A DNA stretch of 46,777 bases from positions 1-46,777 of the forward strand of contig NZ_PDZR01000028.1 of assembly GCF_002891535.1 (NCBI RefSeq). Direction: 5' to 3'. Source of the stretch: Methylocella silvestris. GTDB taxonomy: Bacteria; Pseudomonadota; Alphaproteobacteria; Rhizobiales; Beijerinckiaceae. Positions 28,497 through 36,503 of this stretch are shown here, piece by piece (the stretch's first letter is position 1; each line of letters starts with the position of its first letter). Below the pieces are notes generated by a model, which made no database searches, was not told where the DNA came from, and saw nothing but the letters and a program-made list of their open reading frames with translations. Both the position numbers and the translations under genes were made by a program.

Positions 28497-29349
28497 CGAA
28501 AACCTTGAAGGCGGCGACGTGATCGGCGACGTCATGAACCCGGAAAATGCTCGCACCTGCCGCCGCTCCGGCAAGATTGGCGGCGATCGTCGCAACGAGC
28601 CGCGGCTCGACCTGCGCGACGGACACGGGAGCGTCCGCAACCAGCGAGCGCAGCAAGGATTTGCGCGAGACGCCGAGCAGGATCGGCAGCTCATAGCTCA
28701 ATAGCGCGCGCATGCCATGGATGGCTTGAAGATTTTGCTGCCGCGTCTTGCCGAAGCCAATGCCTGGATCGAGAATGATGCGCTGTCGCGGCACGCCCGC
28801 TTTTTCAGCGAGCATGAGGGATTTATCGAAGAAGCGCCGCATGTCGTCGACGATGTCGCATTCGGGGTCGATCTCGGCGCGATTATGCATGATGACGACG
28901 CCGGCCCCGCTCTCGGCGACGACGTCGGCCATGGCGGGATCGCGCTGCAGCCCCCAGACATCATTGATGAAGGCGACGCCCTGCCGGGCGGCGAAACGGG
29001 CGACCGAGGCCTTGGACGTATCGATCGAGACGGACTCGGCGACGCTCGCCACGATCGCGCCAAGCAGCGGCTCAAGCCGCGCGCGTTCGACCTCGGCGGG
29101 CACTGGCTCGTGCCCCGGCCGCGTCGATTCGGCTCCGACGTCGATGATCGCCGCGCCTTCCTGCGCGAGCCTGCGCGCCTGCGCCACCGCCGCCGCGGCT
29201 GTTTCAAATTTGCCGCCGTCGGAAAAGGAATCCGGCGTCACATTGACGATGCCCATGATCAGCGCGCCAAGGCCGATTCGCGCAAGAAACGCATCCCGTT
29301 TCTGCGCCATCGAATCGGGCTCGACGGCGACCGCGCCGGTTTCGCTCAA
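28477..29349 (-). CDS. folP: Dihydropteroate synthase
   Basis: The protein has 290 residues, a TIM barrel with IMGIVNVTPDSFSDGGKF, GAAIIDVGAESTRPGH, SIDTSKASVARFA, FINDVWGLQRDP, ILDPGIGFGKTRQQN and LLGVSRKSLL, all classic DHPS motifs. It joins p-aminobenzoate to the pterin pyrophosphate. The TTG at 29349 overlaps the stop of the upstream gene (TTGA) and would be translationally coupled; an ATG at 29310 (MAQKRDAFLARIG) is a fair alternative. folB, often between folP and folK, is absent. Confidence 0.94.
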   Translation of the reverse strand: MSETGAVAVEPDSMAQKRDAFLARIGLGALIMGIVNVTPDSFSDGGKFETAAAAVAQARRLAQEGAAIIDVGAESTRPGHEPVPAEVERARLEPLLGAIVASVAESVSIDTSKASVARFAARQGVAFINDVWGLQRDPAMADVVAESGAGVVIMHNRAEIDPECDIVDDMRRFFDKSLMLAEKAGVPRQRIILDPGIGFGKTRQQNLQAIHGMRALLSYELPILLGVSRKSLLRSLVADAPVSVAQVEPRLVATIAANLAGAAAGASIFRVHDVADHVAAFKVFDAIERA

Positions 29350-29561
29350 AGGTCGTGGCTTTCACGCCCGGGGTAGTCGCAGCGCCACTTGACGACGATG
29401 CGCGCCGGGTGATGATTGACCCAATCGGCGATGGTCGGCGGCGCAGCCATGGCGCATTCGGCGAGACTTTGGCCCCGATCCTCGAAGACAAGGTTTTTTT
29501 CTTCGCAGGCCGTAGGCTGCGATAGCGCGCAAACGGTCAGGATCAGTTCCATAAGTCCCAT
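29346..29561 (-). CDS. Small Cys-containing hypothetical protein, 71 residues
   Basis: I do not recognise a named family. It begins MGLMELILTVCALSQPTACEE and has four cysteines (11, 19, 36, 61), a hydrophobic N-terminus that could be a short signal or membrane anchor, and a conserved-looking HHPARIVVKWRCDYPGRES end. Paired cysteines suggest disulfides in the periplasm (inference). GGGA lies about nine bases before the ATG at 29561. It overlaps folP by four bases and appears to be the first gene of the folP-folK transcript, though its product need not act in folate synthesis. Confidence 0.6.
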   Translation of the reverse strand: MGLMELILTVCALSQPTACEEKNLVFEDRGQSLAECAMAAPPTIADWVNHHPARIVVKWRCDYPGRESHDL

Positions 29562-29807
29562 AACATCGTTCCCGAAGCAGGCGATTAACCACACGCGCAA
29601 ACGCTCAGCATGCAGAAATGGATGCAAAAGCACAAGCTGGCCGCCGACGTCCCCCGAAACGTTGAGCCGAAGGCGATTTCGAGATTGGCTTGTGAACGCG
29701 ACTTATGTCAGAGAAATGGCCTCGCCCGAGGCGAAGCAAGCCCTCGCCTGAGAGCGCCCAAGCTCTCGCCAAGGCCAACTGGGCCAATCAAGAGTTCGGA
29801 GGGATGA

Positions 29808-30488
29808 ATGCGGTCTCAACGCAGCGCCAGCGCAGCCCTTACGGCCGCCGCCGCGGCCATCGCGTTACTAGCCGCCTCGCCGCTCGCCCCGTGCCGCGCG
29901 CAGGAGAAGCCGGCCGATAAAGGCGCGACAGTCCAGGCGGCGCCGCCCGCCAATAAGGATTGGCCCTGCAAGCAGATCCTCGTCGAGCAGATATCCCTGC
30001 CCGCCGTCTGGTCCGGTCCCCCGATCGATTCGGCGCAATGGCGCGAGGACAGCGCGATCGCCGGTCTCGTCGCAGAGATAGCCGCCCGAAAAACCGCCAT
30101 CGAGGCTGCGGAAAAGACGATCGAGGGCTTCGCCGCCGCGGCCGGGCCGGACAAAAACGCCAGGCTGACCGCGTTGTTCGCCGGAGCGTTCGAAACGCTC
30201 AACCGCGAGCGATCCGAAGTCATCGAGGGCCTGATGCGCTTCAGCCGCAAGCAGAAAGCGCTCGCCTCAAAGATCCGGGCCGAGAACGCGACAATTCAGA
30301 ATGCGCCCGGCGCGTCGCGGCCGGAACAGCCTGAACCCGCCGACAATCCCGCCGTCGAGAAATTGCAATGGGATATTCGCCTGTTCGATGAAGGGCGACA
30401 ATCGCTGACCTATGCCTGCGAAGCGCCGACGCTCATCGAGCAGCGCCTGTTCGCTTTGGCGCGAAGCATCCAGAACGCCATGGATTGA
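29808..30488 (+). CDS. Secreted protein of unknown function beside xoxJ
   Basis: The protein has 226 residues. A signal peptide (LTAAAAAIALLAASPLAPCRAQ, cleavage near 31) is followed by a Pro/Ala linker, a WPCKQILVEQISLPAVWSGP segment, a long helical region (about 83-165, Lys/Glu/Ala-rich, coiled-coil-like) and a C-terminal helix. The mature part has two cysteines (54 and 204) that could bridge the ends. It is probably periplasmic. I cannot name the family. GGAGGG lies four bases before the ATG. It is convergent with xoxJ, sharing a terminator hairpin, so a role with methanol oxidation is only suggested by place. Confidence 0.75.
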   Translation: MRSQRSASAALTAAAAAIALLAASPLAPCRAQEKPADKGATVQAAPPANKDWPCKQILVEQISLPAVWSGPPIDSAQWREDSAIAGLVAEIAARKTAIEAAEKTIEGFAAAAGPDKNARLTALFAGAFETLNRERSEVIEGLMRFSRKQKALASKIRAENATIQNAPGASRPEQPEPADNPAVEKLQWDIRLFDEGRQSLTYACEAPTLIEQRLFALARSIQNAMD

Positions 30489-30533
30489 CGCCCCCGCGGT
30501 GGCGCGCGTTTCGCGCGCCCACCACGAGCGTCA
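30486..30533. terminator. Shared hairpin between convergent genes
   Basis: GGTGG (30498-30502) pairs with CCACC (30519-30523), with CGCGCG/CGCGCG inside. An outer pair TGACGC (30486-30491) and GCGTCA (30528-30533) includes both stop codons. The GC-rich stem sits exactly between the two converging genes and could end both transcripts, although a T-run is missing. Confidence 0.55.
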
Positions 30534-31379
30534 GTGCGTCTTGCGCTTGTCGTTCTCGTCCAGCAGAGGGACGCCATAGTCGGTCAAAATGGCGTCGATT
30601 TCCGTCTGGTTCTCGGCGATGAATTTATTCAGCGTCCGCTTCCACTCCTGATCGGAGTGGCGAACGCCCATGCCCATCCGATAGACCATGCGCGGACCGG
30701 TCTTTTCGAGCAGCAGCGGCGTTGTGACCAGCGGCGTTTTGGCGTTCTTGGCGAAGTTTCCAGCGATGGGGCCCCAAAGAACGGCAATGTCGATATCGCC
30801 GGCTTCAAGATCCTTGATCATCTCAACAGGGGGCGCGTCGGCTCGCGTATCAACAACAAGCGCATAGGATTTGATGTTCGGCAGCAGCCCGTTGAGCGCG
30901 ATGATCGTCGCCGGCGGGGTGCCCGCGACAATCCCGATATGTTTTCCCTTGAGGCGCGGATCGCTCAGGCTCTCGACGCTTTCGAGATCGCTCCCCTTTT
31001 TCGTCACCACGGCATAGGAGGCGCGATAATAGGGATTGGTGACCTGGACGATATCGTCGCCCTGCGGGATTCCCATCACCACATCGCAACGATGAGCGTT
31101 CAAAGTGTTGCGGATGAAGCCTGTTGTGTTCGGATAGTAGACATAGGCGACCGTCTTGCCGAGCTTCTTTGCCAGCAGATCCGCGATCTTATTCTCAAAA
31201 CCCTCGCCGGCCTCGTTCGAGAACGGCAAATCGCGCGGATCGGCGCAAACGCGCAGCACGTCGGGATCGACAAGTTCGATCGCCGCGTCATCGGCGCCCT
31301 CGGCCTTAACTTCGAGCCCGAAGGCCGCAGCGGACGACAGGGCGAGCAGAAAAAGAAAAGCGCGAGAGCGTGACGTCAT
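30531..31379 (-). CDS. xoxJ: XoxJ, periplasmic solute-binding-like methanol dehydrogenase partner
   Basis: The protein has 282 residues, with a signal peptide (about 1-27, FLFLLALSSAAAFG) and a type-2 periplasmic binding fold: VLRVCADPRDLPFSNEAGEGFENKIADLLA, NAHRCDVVMGIPQGDDIVQVTNPYYRASYAVV, IGIVAGTPPATIIALNGL and DIAVLWGPIAGNFA. This is the family of quinoprotein-dehydrogenase-associated binding proteins (XoxJ/MxaJ). XoxJ is thought to help activate or mature XoxF in the periplasm. It overlaps xoxG by four bases (ATGA), so the two are coupled. It is the last gene of the xoxFGJ cluster. Confidence 0.93.
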   Translation of the reverse strand: MTSRSRAFLFLLALSSAAAFGLEVKAEGADDAAIELVDPDVLRVCADPRDLPFSNEAGEGFENKIADLLAKKLGKTVAYVYYPNTTGFIRNTLNAHRCDVVMGIPQGDDIVQVTNPYYRASYAVVTKKGSDLESVESLSDPRLKGKHIGIVAGTPPATIIALNGLLPNIKSYALVVDTRADAPPVEMIKDLEAGDIDIAVLWGPIAGNFAKNAKTPLVTTPLLLEKTGPRMVYRMGMGVRHSDQEWKRTLNKFIAENQTEIDAILTDYGVPLLDENDKRKTH

Positions 31380-31903
31380 TGGAGTCCCAAGCAGGCCTTC
31401 TCGGCCGCTGTCGCCTTTTCAGGCTTGTCGACATGGCCGGCCGGGCGGCCGCGGGCGATCGACTCCGTGGAGCGACCACGCAGATAAACGTAGATATCGT
31501 CCAGATAGCACATCACATTTTTGTTGTCGCCGAACGCCGGCATGACGTTCTCCTGGCTGCTCGTCACATTGCGCCGGCCGCCGACAACAATGCCTACGAA
31601 TTCCGCATAGTTCAGCGTCTTCACCGAGTTTTTCAAAGCCGGCGCGTAGCTTGAGCCTTCGCCGTCGGGGCCATGGCAGACATGGCACTCGGAGTGATAG
31701 CGGCGGAAGCCGGAATAGGAGAACCAGTCGAGTTTACCGTCCGGTTCGATCTTGTAGGTGGGATCGCCTTTCGCATCGAACCATTTGCCAAGGTCATCCT
31801 GCTTGACCGCTGCCGGATCGCCGGGAGCTTCGGCCCATGCGACGCCGGCGGAGGAGATCAGAAGGGCGAAGGAGAAGGCCCGAACGCGAGAGCTGATAAG
31901 CAC
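31376..31903 (-). CDS. xoxG: XoxG, c-type cytochrome electron acceptor
   Basis: The protein has 175 residues. A signal peptide (about 1-24) leads into a mature domain with one haem site, CHVCH at 73-77, and a likely axial Met at 121 in VMPAFG. The WFSYSGFRRYHSECHVCHG and NYAEFVGIVVGGRRNV segments are characteristic of the cytochrome cL partner of lanthanide methanol dehydrogenases. It takes electrons from reduced PQQ in XoxF and passes them to the oxidase chain. It lies 92 bases after xoxF, beyond a strong terminator hairpin, and overlaps xoxJ by four bases. Confidence 0.94.
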   Translation of the reverse strand: MLISSRVRAFSFALLISSAGVAWAEAPGDPAAVKQDDLGKWFDAKGDPTYKIEPDGKLDWFSYSGFRRYHSECHVCHGPDGEGSSYAPALKNSVKTLNYAEFVGIVVGGRRNVTSSQENVMPAFGDNKNVMCYLDDIYVYLRGRSTESIARGRPAGHVDKPEKATAAEKACLGLQ

Positions 31904-31936
31904 GAAACAATCCCTTTTTGGATGGACGCCAATGCG

Positions 31937-31964
31937 AAAAACCTCGGCGCCGCGGCGCCGAGGT
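31937..31964 (-). terminator. Strong terminator/attenuator between xoxF and xoxG
   Basis: On the minus strand ACCTCGGCGC pairs perfectly with GCGCCGAGGT (10 bp, 4-base loop), followed immediately by TTTTT. It lies 31 bases after the xoxF stop. It would let most transcripts end after xoxF, with partial read-through into xoxGJ. Confidence 0.88.
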
Positions 31965-31995
31965 CTCGGGTTGATTTGCGGTTAAGTGAGCAGGC

Positions 31996-33801
31996 TTACT
32001 TACCGTGCAGGGCGAACACCGTCAGCGTGCCGCCGAGCGATGTATAGTTCGATAGAGCGGCATAACCACCGACGGCGCCGAGGCCGGCGTTCGGATCGGT
32101 CAAGCCGGCCGCGAGGCCGATGCCGGCCCAGCCGCCGACGCCCGACAGGATGGCGACGTACTGCTTGCCCTTGTGCTCATAGGTCATCACGTTGCCGATG
32201 ATGCCCGACGGCGTTTTGAACTTGTAGAGTTCTTCGCCCGTCTTGGCGTCGACAGCCTTGAGATAGCCTTCGAGCGTGCCGTAGAACACGACGTTGCCGG
32301 CAGTGGCGAGCGCGCCCGACCACACCGAGAACTGCTCCTTGTTCGACCACACGATCTTGCCGACCTTGGCGTCCCACGCGATGAAATTGCCCATGTTGGA
32401 TTCGCCCTTCGGCGGATACATGGACAGCGTCGCGCCAACGTAGGGCTGGCCAGCGGTGTAGCTCACTCTGAAGGGCTCATAGTCCATGCAGACGTGATTG
32501 GTCGGAACATAGTGCAGTTCGGTGAGCGGCGAGTAGGACGAAGGCTGCTCGTCCTTGGAGCCGAGAGCTGCCGGGCAGATGCCCTTCGTGTTCACGTCTT
32601 CGCCGCCGTGAGCGGTCGAAAACTCCGGCACGACGAGCGGACGGCCGTAGCTCTTCGACGACTTGTCCATATCGACCTTGGTCGCCCAGTTGACGGCCGG
32701 GTCGTATTTCTCGGCGACAAGCAATTCGCCGGTGACGCGGTCGAGCGTATAGCCGAAGCCGTTACGATCGAAGTGAGTCAGGATCTTGCGTTCCTTGCCG
32801 CCGATCTTCTGCTCGGTCAGCACCATTTCATTGATGCCGTCATAATCCCACTCGTCGTGGGGGGTCATCTGGTAGATCCACTTGACCTTGCCGCTGTCCG
32901 CATCACGCGCCCAGATCGACATCGACCAGCGGTTGTCGCCGGGACGCTGAGTCGGGTTCCAGGTCGAGGGATTGCCGGAGCCGTAGTAGACAAGGTTCAG
33001 CTCGGGATCATAGGAGATCCAGCCCCACGTCGTTCCGCCGCCGATCTTCCACTGATCGCCTTCCCAGGTGTTGGTGCCGGAGTTCGGGCCAACCGGCTTG
33101 CCGAGCGCGGTGGTCTTTTCCGGATCGATCAGCGTATCGGAGTCCGGGCCCATCGAATAGCCGCGCCACGCCTTCTTGCCGGTCTTGAGATCATAGGCCG
33201 TCACCGAACCGCGGACGCCGAACTCGCCGCCCGAGATGCCGATGAGCACATTGCCCTTCACGACCTGCGGAGCAGAGGTGTTGGTTTCGCCCTTCGCCGG
33301 ATCGCCGTTCTTCACCGACCACACCACTGAGCCGGTCTTGGCGTCGAGAGCGACGAGCGTGGTGTCGGCCTGGCCGAGAATGATCTTGCCGTCGGCATAG
33401 GCGACGCCGCGCGTTACGGTATCGCAGCACATTACCGGAATGACGCTCGGATCCTGCTTCGGCTCATATTTCCAAAGGATCTTGCCGTCATTGTTGAGAT
33501 CGAGAGCGTAGACGATGTTGGGGAAGGGCGTCGAGAAATACATCACGTCGCCGATCACGAGCGGATTGCCTTCGTGGCCGCGCAGCACGCCTGTCGAGAA
33601 CGTCCAAGCCGGAACGAGATCCTTCACGTTCTTGCTGGTGATTTGATTGAGTTCCGAGAAGCGGTGGTTGGAATAGTCACCGGTGGGCAGAGCCCAGTTT
33701 TTGGCGTTCTTTTGAAGAGTGATCAGCTCTTCGTTCGCGAACGCCCCGTTCGCCATGAGCGCAGATGCGGCGACACAGGACATCAATAGGATTTTGCGCA
33801 T
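31996..33801 (-). CDS. xoxF: Lanthanide-dependent methanol dehydrogenase XoxF
   Basis: The protein has 601 residues, with a signal peptide (cleavage near ANGAFA, about 22) and an eight-bladed PQQ propeller. The adjacent Cys pair at 125-126 forms the unusual vicinal disulfide over PQQ. Metal ligands are Glu193 (GGEFGVRG), Asn277 ([10 protein letters not shown]), catalytic Asp319 and, two residues on, Asp321 in [11 protein letters not shown]. That extra Asp is the hallmark of lanthanide-binding XoxF; calcium MxaF has Ala there. It oxidises methanol, and often formaldehyde, in the periplasm. GGAGGAAATAA precedes the ATG at 33801. No mxaF or mxaI is in the window. Confidence 0.98.
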   Translation of the reverse strand: MRKILLMSCVAASALMANGAFANEELITLQKNAKNWALPTGDYSNHRFSELNQITSKNVKDLVPAWTFSTGVLRGHEGNPLVIGDVMYFSTPFPNIVYALDLNNDGKILWKYEPKQDPSVIPVMCCDTVTRGVAYADGKIILGQADTTLVALDAKTGSVVWSVKNGDPAKGETNTSAPQVVKGNVLIGISGGEFGVRGSVTAYDLKTGKKAWRGYSMGPDSDTLIDPEKTTALGKPVGPNSGTNTWEGDQWKIGGGTTWGWISYDPELNLVYYGSGNPSTWNPTQRPGDNRWSMSIWARDADSGKVKWIYQMTPHDEWDYDGINEMVLTEQKIGGKERKILTHFDRNGFGYTLDRVTGELLVAEKYDPAVNWATKVDMDKSSKSYGRPLVVPEFSTAHGGEDVNTKGICPAALGSKDEQPSSYSPLTELHYVPTNHVCMDYEPFRVSYTAGQPYVGATLSMYPPKGESNMGNFIAWDAKVGKIVWSNKEQFSVWSGALATAGNVVFYGTLEGYLKAVDAKTGEELYKFKTPSGIIGNVMTYEHKGKQYVAILSGVGGWAGIGLAAGLTDPNAGLGAVGGYAALSNYTSLGGTLTVFALHGK

Positions 33802-34355
33802 TTATTTCCTCCGGACCGTATGTATGCGGACTGCGAAGCTTATCCTGCTTCGGCAGCGCTTCTGTATGTCTTTCCGGCAGCGTGTCACCACCTCAGCCAA
33901 GTCATGCTGACCAAGCATGCTTCGCTCACGTCTTCGAAAAGAGCGGCGGCCCCGACCAGCCGCTCATGAAACCGGAAAACTACGGGACCTGTATATATTG
34001 GCAAGAGCGGTGAGACAATAGTCCAAAAAAATCGGGAAAATCGGCCAAATGAGGCTTTACAGCAGCCCGCCGCGGCCCCGCCGAAATGGCATAATTACCT
34101 GTAAATACAATGATTTTTATCGTTATGCACGCATCGCGCGCATCGCCGCTGCGGCGTTGCCGACGGGAGGCCCGCATATAAAATTAACGTAACTTTCCCG
34201 GTCTTTATAGAAAAATTCATATTCCGGTAATTGCTGCATAGCAACATCTACCGTTGTGCGCCGCACTCATGTAATGGCTGCGGTGCAAACTTGCCCGATT
34301 GCGCGACGCGCCAAGTATTTGCAGCCGCCGGCCGAGTTCCCCGACGCACAAAGCT
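33802..34355. other. Long AT-rich region upstream of xoxF, no gene seen
   Basis: This 554-base stretch carries no credible ORF. It holds a hairpin at 33899-33922 (AAG-CATGCT, loop GACCA, AGCATG-CTT, with one bulge) about 100 bases before xoxF. From about 33980 to 34250 there are AT-rich tracts with several TATA-like boxes on the minus strand (for example TATAAAG near 34205 and TTTTATAT near 34180). It most likely holds the xoxF promoter, a long 5' leader and regulator sites. No known lanthanide-responsive element can be assigned by eye. Confidence 0.6.
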
Positions 34356-34739
34356 TCAGAAGCAGCGGACTTCAGCTTCGGCCTGAGCGCGACGCAGCTC
34401 CTGCGAGGTCGCCTGGGCCTGCGGGCTGTTGCGAAACATCGTGCCGATCTGGCCCAGCGCCTGATTCATGCTCGAGACGGTTTCAGCGGCTTCATAGCGC
34501 TCGTAGGGCAATAGCGAGGCGATGACGTCGATCGAGCAGGAGCAGCGCTTCAGACTGTCCCGCGATTCGCCATTGGTCTTCATGCAGACATAGACATAGT
34601 CCGCGCGCGCCTCGGTCGGATAGTCGTTGACGCTCTTGTCGCCGGCGGCCGCGGCGACCTGCGGCAAGGGAGCGAGCGCGAAGATCGCAGCCAGCACAGT
34701 CTTGACGACGCCGTTGTTGCTCAAGCGGGAATTCAGCAT
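34356..34739 (-). CDS. Secreted Cys-containing hypothetical protein, 127 residues
   Basis: I do not recognise a named family. A signal peptide (about 1-32, VVKTVLAAIFALAPLPQVAA) precedes a mature domain with four cysteines (52, 66, 68, 126), including the motif RCSCSIDVIASLLPYERYEAAETV. Cys pairs of this kind suggest disulfides or metal binding in the periplasm. Its start overlaps the end of the upstream membrane-protein gene by seven bases, so the two are coupled. Both lie upstream of xoxF on the same strand, but the long promoter-like gap argues for a separate transcript. Confidence 0.72.
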   Translation of the reverse strand: MLNSRLSNNGVVKTVLAAIFALAPLPQVAAAAGDKSVNDYPTEARADYVYVCMKTNGESRDSLKRCSCSIDVIASLLPYERYEAAETVSSMNQALGQIGTMFRNSPQAQATSQELRRAQAEAEVRCF

Positions 34740-35026
34740 TGCGGCTTCACTGTTCCAATGGACGGGGCGGTTCGCCTATGCTTGCGCGAGGGGGCTTGTC
34801 TTCCGGACCAAAGCATCGCGGCCGAAAGGACCGCGCCAGCCGCCAGGGCCAGAAGAGACTGACCGGCGCCGCAGCCGACGCACAAGAAGGAATAAAGGAT
34901 CGTCGCAGGCGCCGAACCGCCCTTAAGATAGCTTGTGGCCAGCGCCATGGCCAGCGCTGAAAAGACGCAAAGCGTGAAGCCGAGATAAAGCCGCAGTCCG
35001 AGGATCGATATGGAATTGAGCGACAT
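34733..35026 (-). CDS. Small membrane protein, 97 residues
   Basis: Two hydrophobic helices (about 7-33 and 42-75, LYLGFTLCVFSALAMALATSYL and a SLLALAAGAVLSAAMLW segment) are joined by a short loop with YSFLCVGCGAGQS, holding two cysteines. The C-terminus is basic and probably cytoplasmic. The function is unknown. The ATG at 35026 has a GGGGG run upstream. It overlaps the next gene (start 34739) by seven bases, suggesting that a membrane protein and a secreted Cys protein are made together. Confidence 0.65.
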   Translation of the reverse strand: MSLNSISILGLRLYLGFTLCVFSALAMALATSYLKGGSAPATILYSFLCVGCGAGQSLLALAAGAVLSAAMLWSGRQAPSRKHRRTAPSIGTVKPQC

Positions 35027-35147
35027 GGGCGCCCCCAGCAAGATTTGCGCAGGCGCGATTGCCCGGCGGCGTTAACCATGCCGATCGCTTTCAATCCCGG
35101 CTGTGCGATAACGCGCTTCGACGGGGCTGCGTCCGCTGTCGCCAGCC

Positions 35148-35744
35148 TTAGGCGGCGGTCGCCGCGAAGGCCGGGACTTCCGCCGCAAAAGCAGCAAGCC
35201 AGGCGGTCAGCTCCGGATAGTCCTTTCGCCAGCGTCCTTCAAAACGCAGATCAAGATAGCCGAGCGCGGCGGCAAGCCCAATATGCCCGGCCGTGCGACG
35301 GCCCGAAGGCGGCGCGGCGGCGAAAGCGGCGAGTCCGCGCGCGACTTTCTCCGACTGCCAATCGAGCCAAAGCGGATCCTGCTTGGCGGCCGCGCGGCGG
35401 CGGCTCTCATAGATCTGGAGCAGGCTCGCCTCCATCACCCCGTCGGCGAGCGCCGCCAGCGTCAAATCCTTGAAACGAGCGCGGGGCTCTTTGGGAATCA
35501 GGACGTCGCCGCCGGCGAGATGGTCGAGATATTCGACGATGACGCGGCTGTCGAAATAGGTCGCGCCGCCGTCAAGCGTGAGAGCCGGAATCTTGCCGAG
35601 CGGATTGAGATCGCTGAGGCCGCAGGCCGGATCGCTGGTGTCGGTCGCGATCACCTCGATCTGGTCCGACAGGCCGGCGATGGCGGCGGCAAGCTGGACT
35701 TTTCGCCCAAAGGGAGACGCCCCGGACGTTCGCAACTGCATCAT
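35148..35744 (-). CDS. Glutathione S-transferase family protein
   Basis: The protein has 198 residues. An N-terminal thioredoxin-like domain (MQLRTSGASPFGRKVQLAAAIAGL, then NPLGKIPALTLDGGATYFDSRVIVEYLD, with the glutathione-binding cis-Pro and DS) is followed by an all-helical C-terminal domain. SPFGRKV suggests a Ser-type active site. It is cytoplasmic, probably for detoxification; the substrate is unknown. GAGG lies six bases before the ATG at 35744 (a second ATG follows directly). Confidence 0.9.
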   Translation of the reverse strand: MMQLRTSGASPFGRKVQLAAAIAGLSDQIEVIATDTSDPACGLSDLNPLGKIPALTLDGGATYFDSRVIVEYLDHLAGGDVLIPKEPRARFKDLTLAALADGVMEASLLQIYESRRRAAAKQDPLWLDWQSEKVARGLAAFAAAPPSGRRTAGHIGLAAALGYLDLRFEGRWRKDYPELTAWLAAFAAEVPAFAATAA

Positions 35745-35853
35745 TTAAAACCTCATCCAGATCGCGGCGGCGATCCGCGCGCGCGCAAGCCATAAAGGCG
35801 CCAGCCGCCGCTGGCGAGGGGGCGCCGGAATGGATGAGGCGCGATCCTCTTTT

Positions 35854-36399
35854 TCATTTCGCCGGGCAGGCGTAGATGGCTTTGACGCGGGATGTCAGGC
35901 GCACCGCTGGATAACCGTCAGCGACATTGTTCACGAAGAAGGCGCCGCGTTCGCCGGGCGCGACGACGCCGCTCGCCGCCATGGTGACGTCCTGGAGCCC
36001 GAGGCTCTGGGTCATGAGTTCAACGCGGCGGATGATCTTGTCCGGGAGCACATTGTTGACTTCCCAGGTGAAGGCGTTGGCGAAGCCGATTACCGAGAGA
36101 CTGGCGGAGCGGATTTTTCGGAATTCCTCTTCACTCAAAGGCGCCGGCTCGCAGGACGCGATCTTTCCCGCAAGGCCGGACTGCGCGAGGCGCGCTTCGG
36201 CCTCTTCGTCGCAATCGTCGCGACAGGCCGCCATCGCGTCCCGGATGGCGGAATCGGCGATATCGGACGACGTCATCCTCTGTTTGAGGCAGACATGAAA
36301 ACAGGTCTCCGCCGCCCGTGCGCCGCCGGAGCCCGCAAGTAGAACGGCGCCGCAAACACCGGCAAAGGCGGCGGCAACGCGCCTCATTGATTTCCCCAT
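35854..36399 (-). CDS. Secreted protein with twin CX3C motif
   Basis: The protein has 181 residues and no name that I recognise. A signal peptide (about 1-30, VCGAVLLAGSGGARA) leads directly into CFHVC (33-37) and, 21 residues later, CRDDC (59-63), each on a predicted helix. This twin CX3C layout is that of a disulfide-bridged helical hairpin. The C-terminal half (about 95-181) is a beta-rich domain with VELMTQSLGLQDVTMAASGVV and ends CPAK. It is probably periplasmic. GAGAGGA lies about eight bases before the ATG. It stands between a GST gene and rlmJ. Confidence 0.7.
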   Translation of the reverse strand: MGKSMRRVAAAFAGVCGAVLLAGSGGARAAETCFHVCLKQRMTSSDIADSAIRDAMAACRDDCDEEAEARLAQSGLAGKIASCEPAPLSEEEFRKIRSASLSVIGFANAFTWEVNNVLPDKIIRRVELMTQSLGLQDVTMAASGVVAPGERGAFFVNNVADGYPAVRLTSRVKAIYACPAK

Positions 36400-36503
36400 C
36401 GCGCGTTCCTCTCCCGAATTGACGTTTCTGGAGCGCTTAACGTATGGAACGGCCCCGCCGGCGCCGGAAAAATGCAGCGGACGCCAAATTAATGGCGCGG
36501 CCC

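Noticed and set aside
32173-33330. Plus-strand frame opposite xoxF
   Set aside because: It is a shadow of xoxF; biased composition and no independent support.
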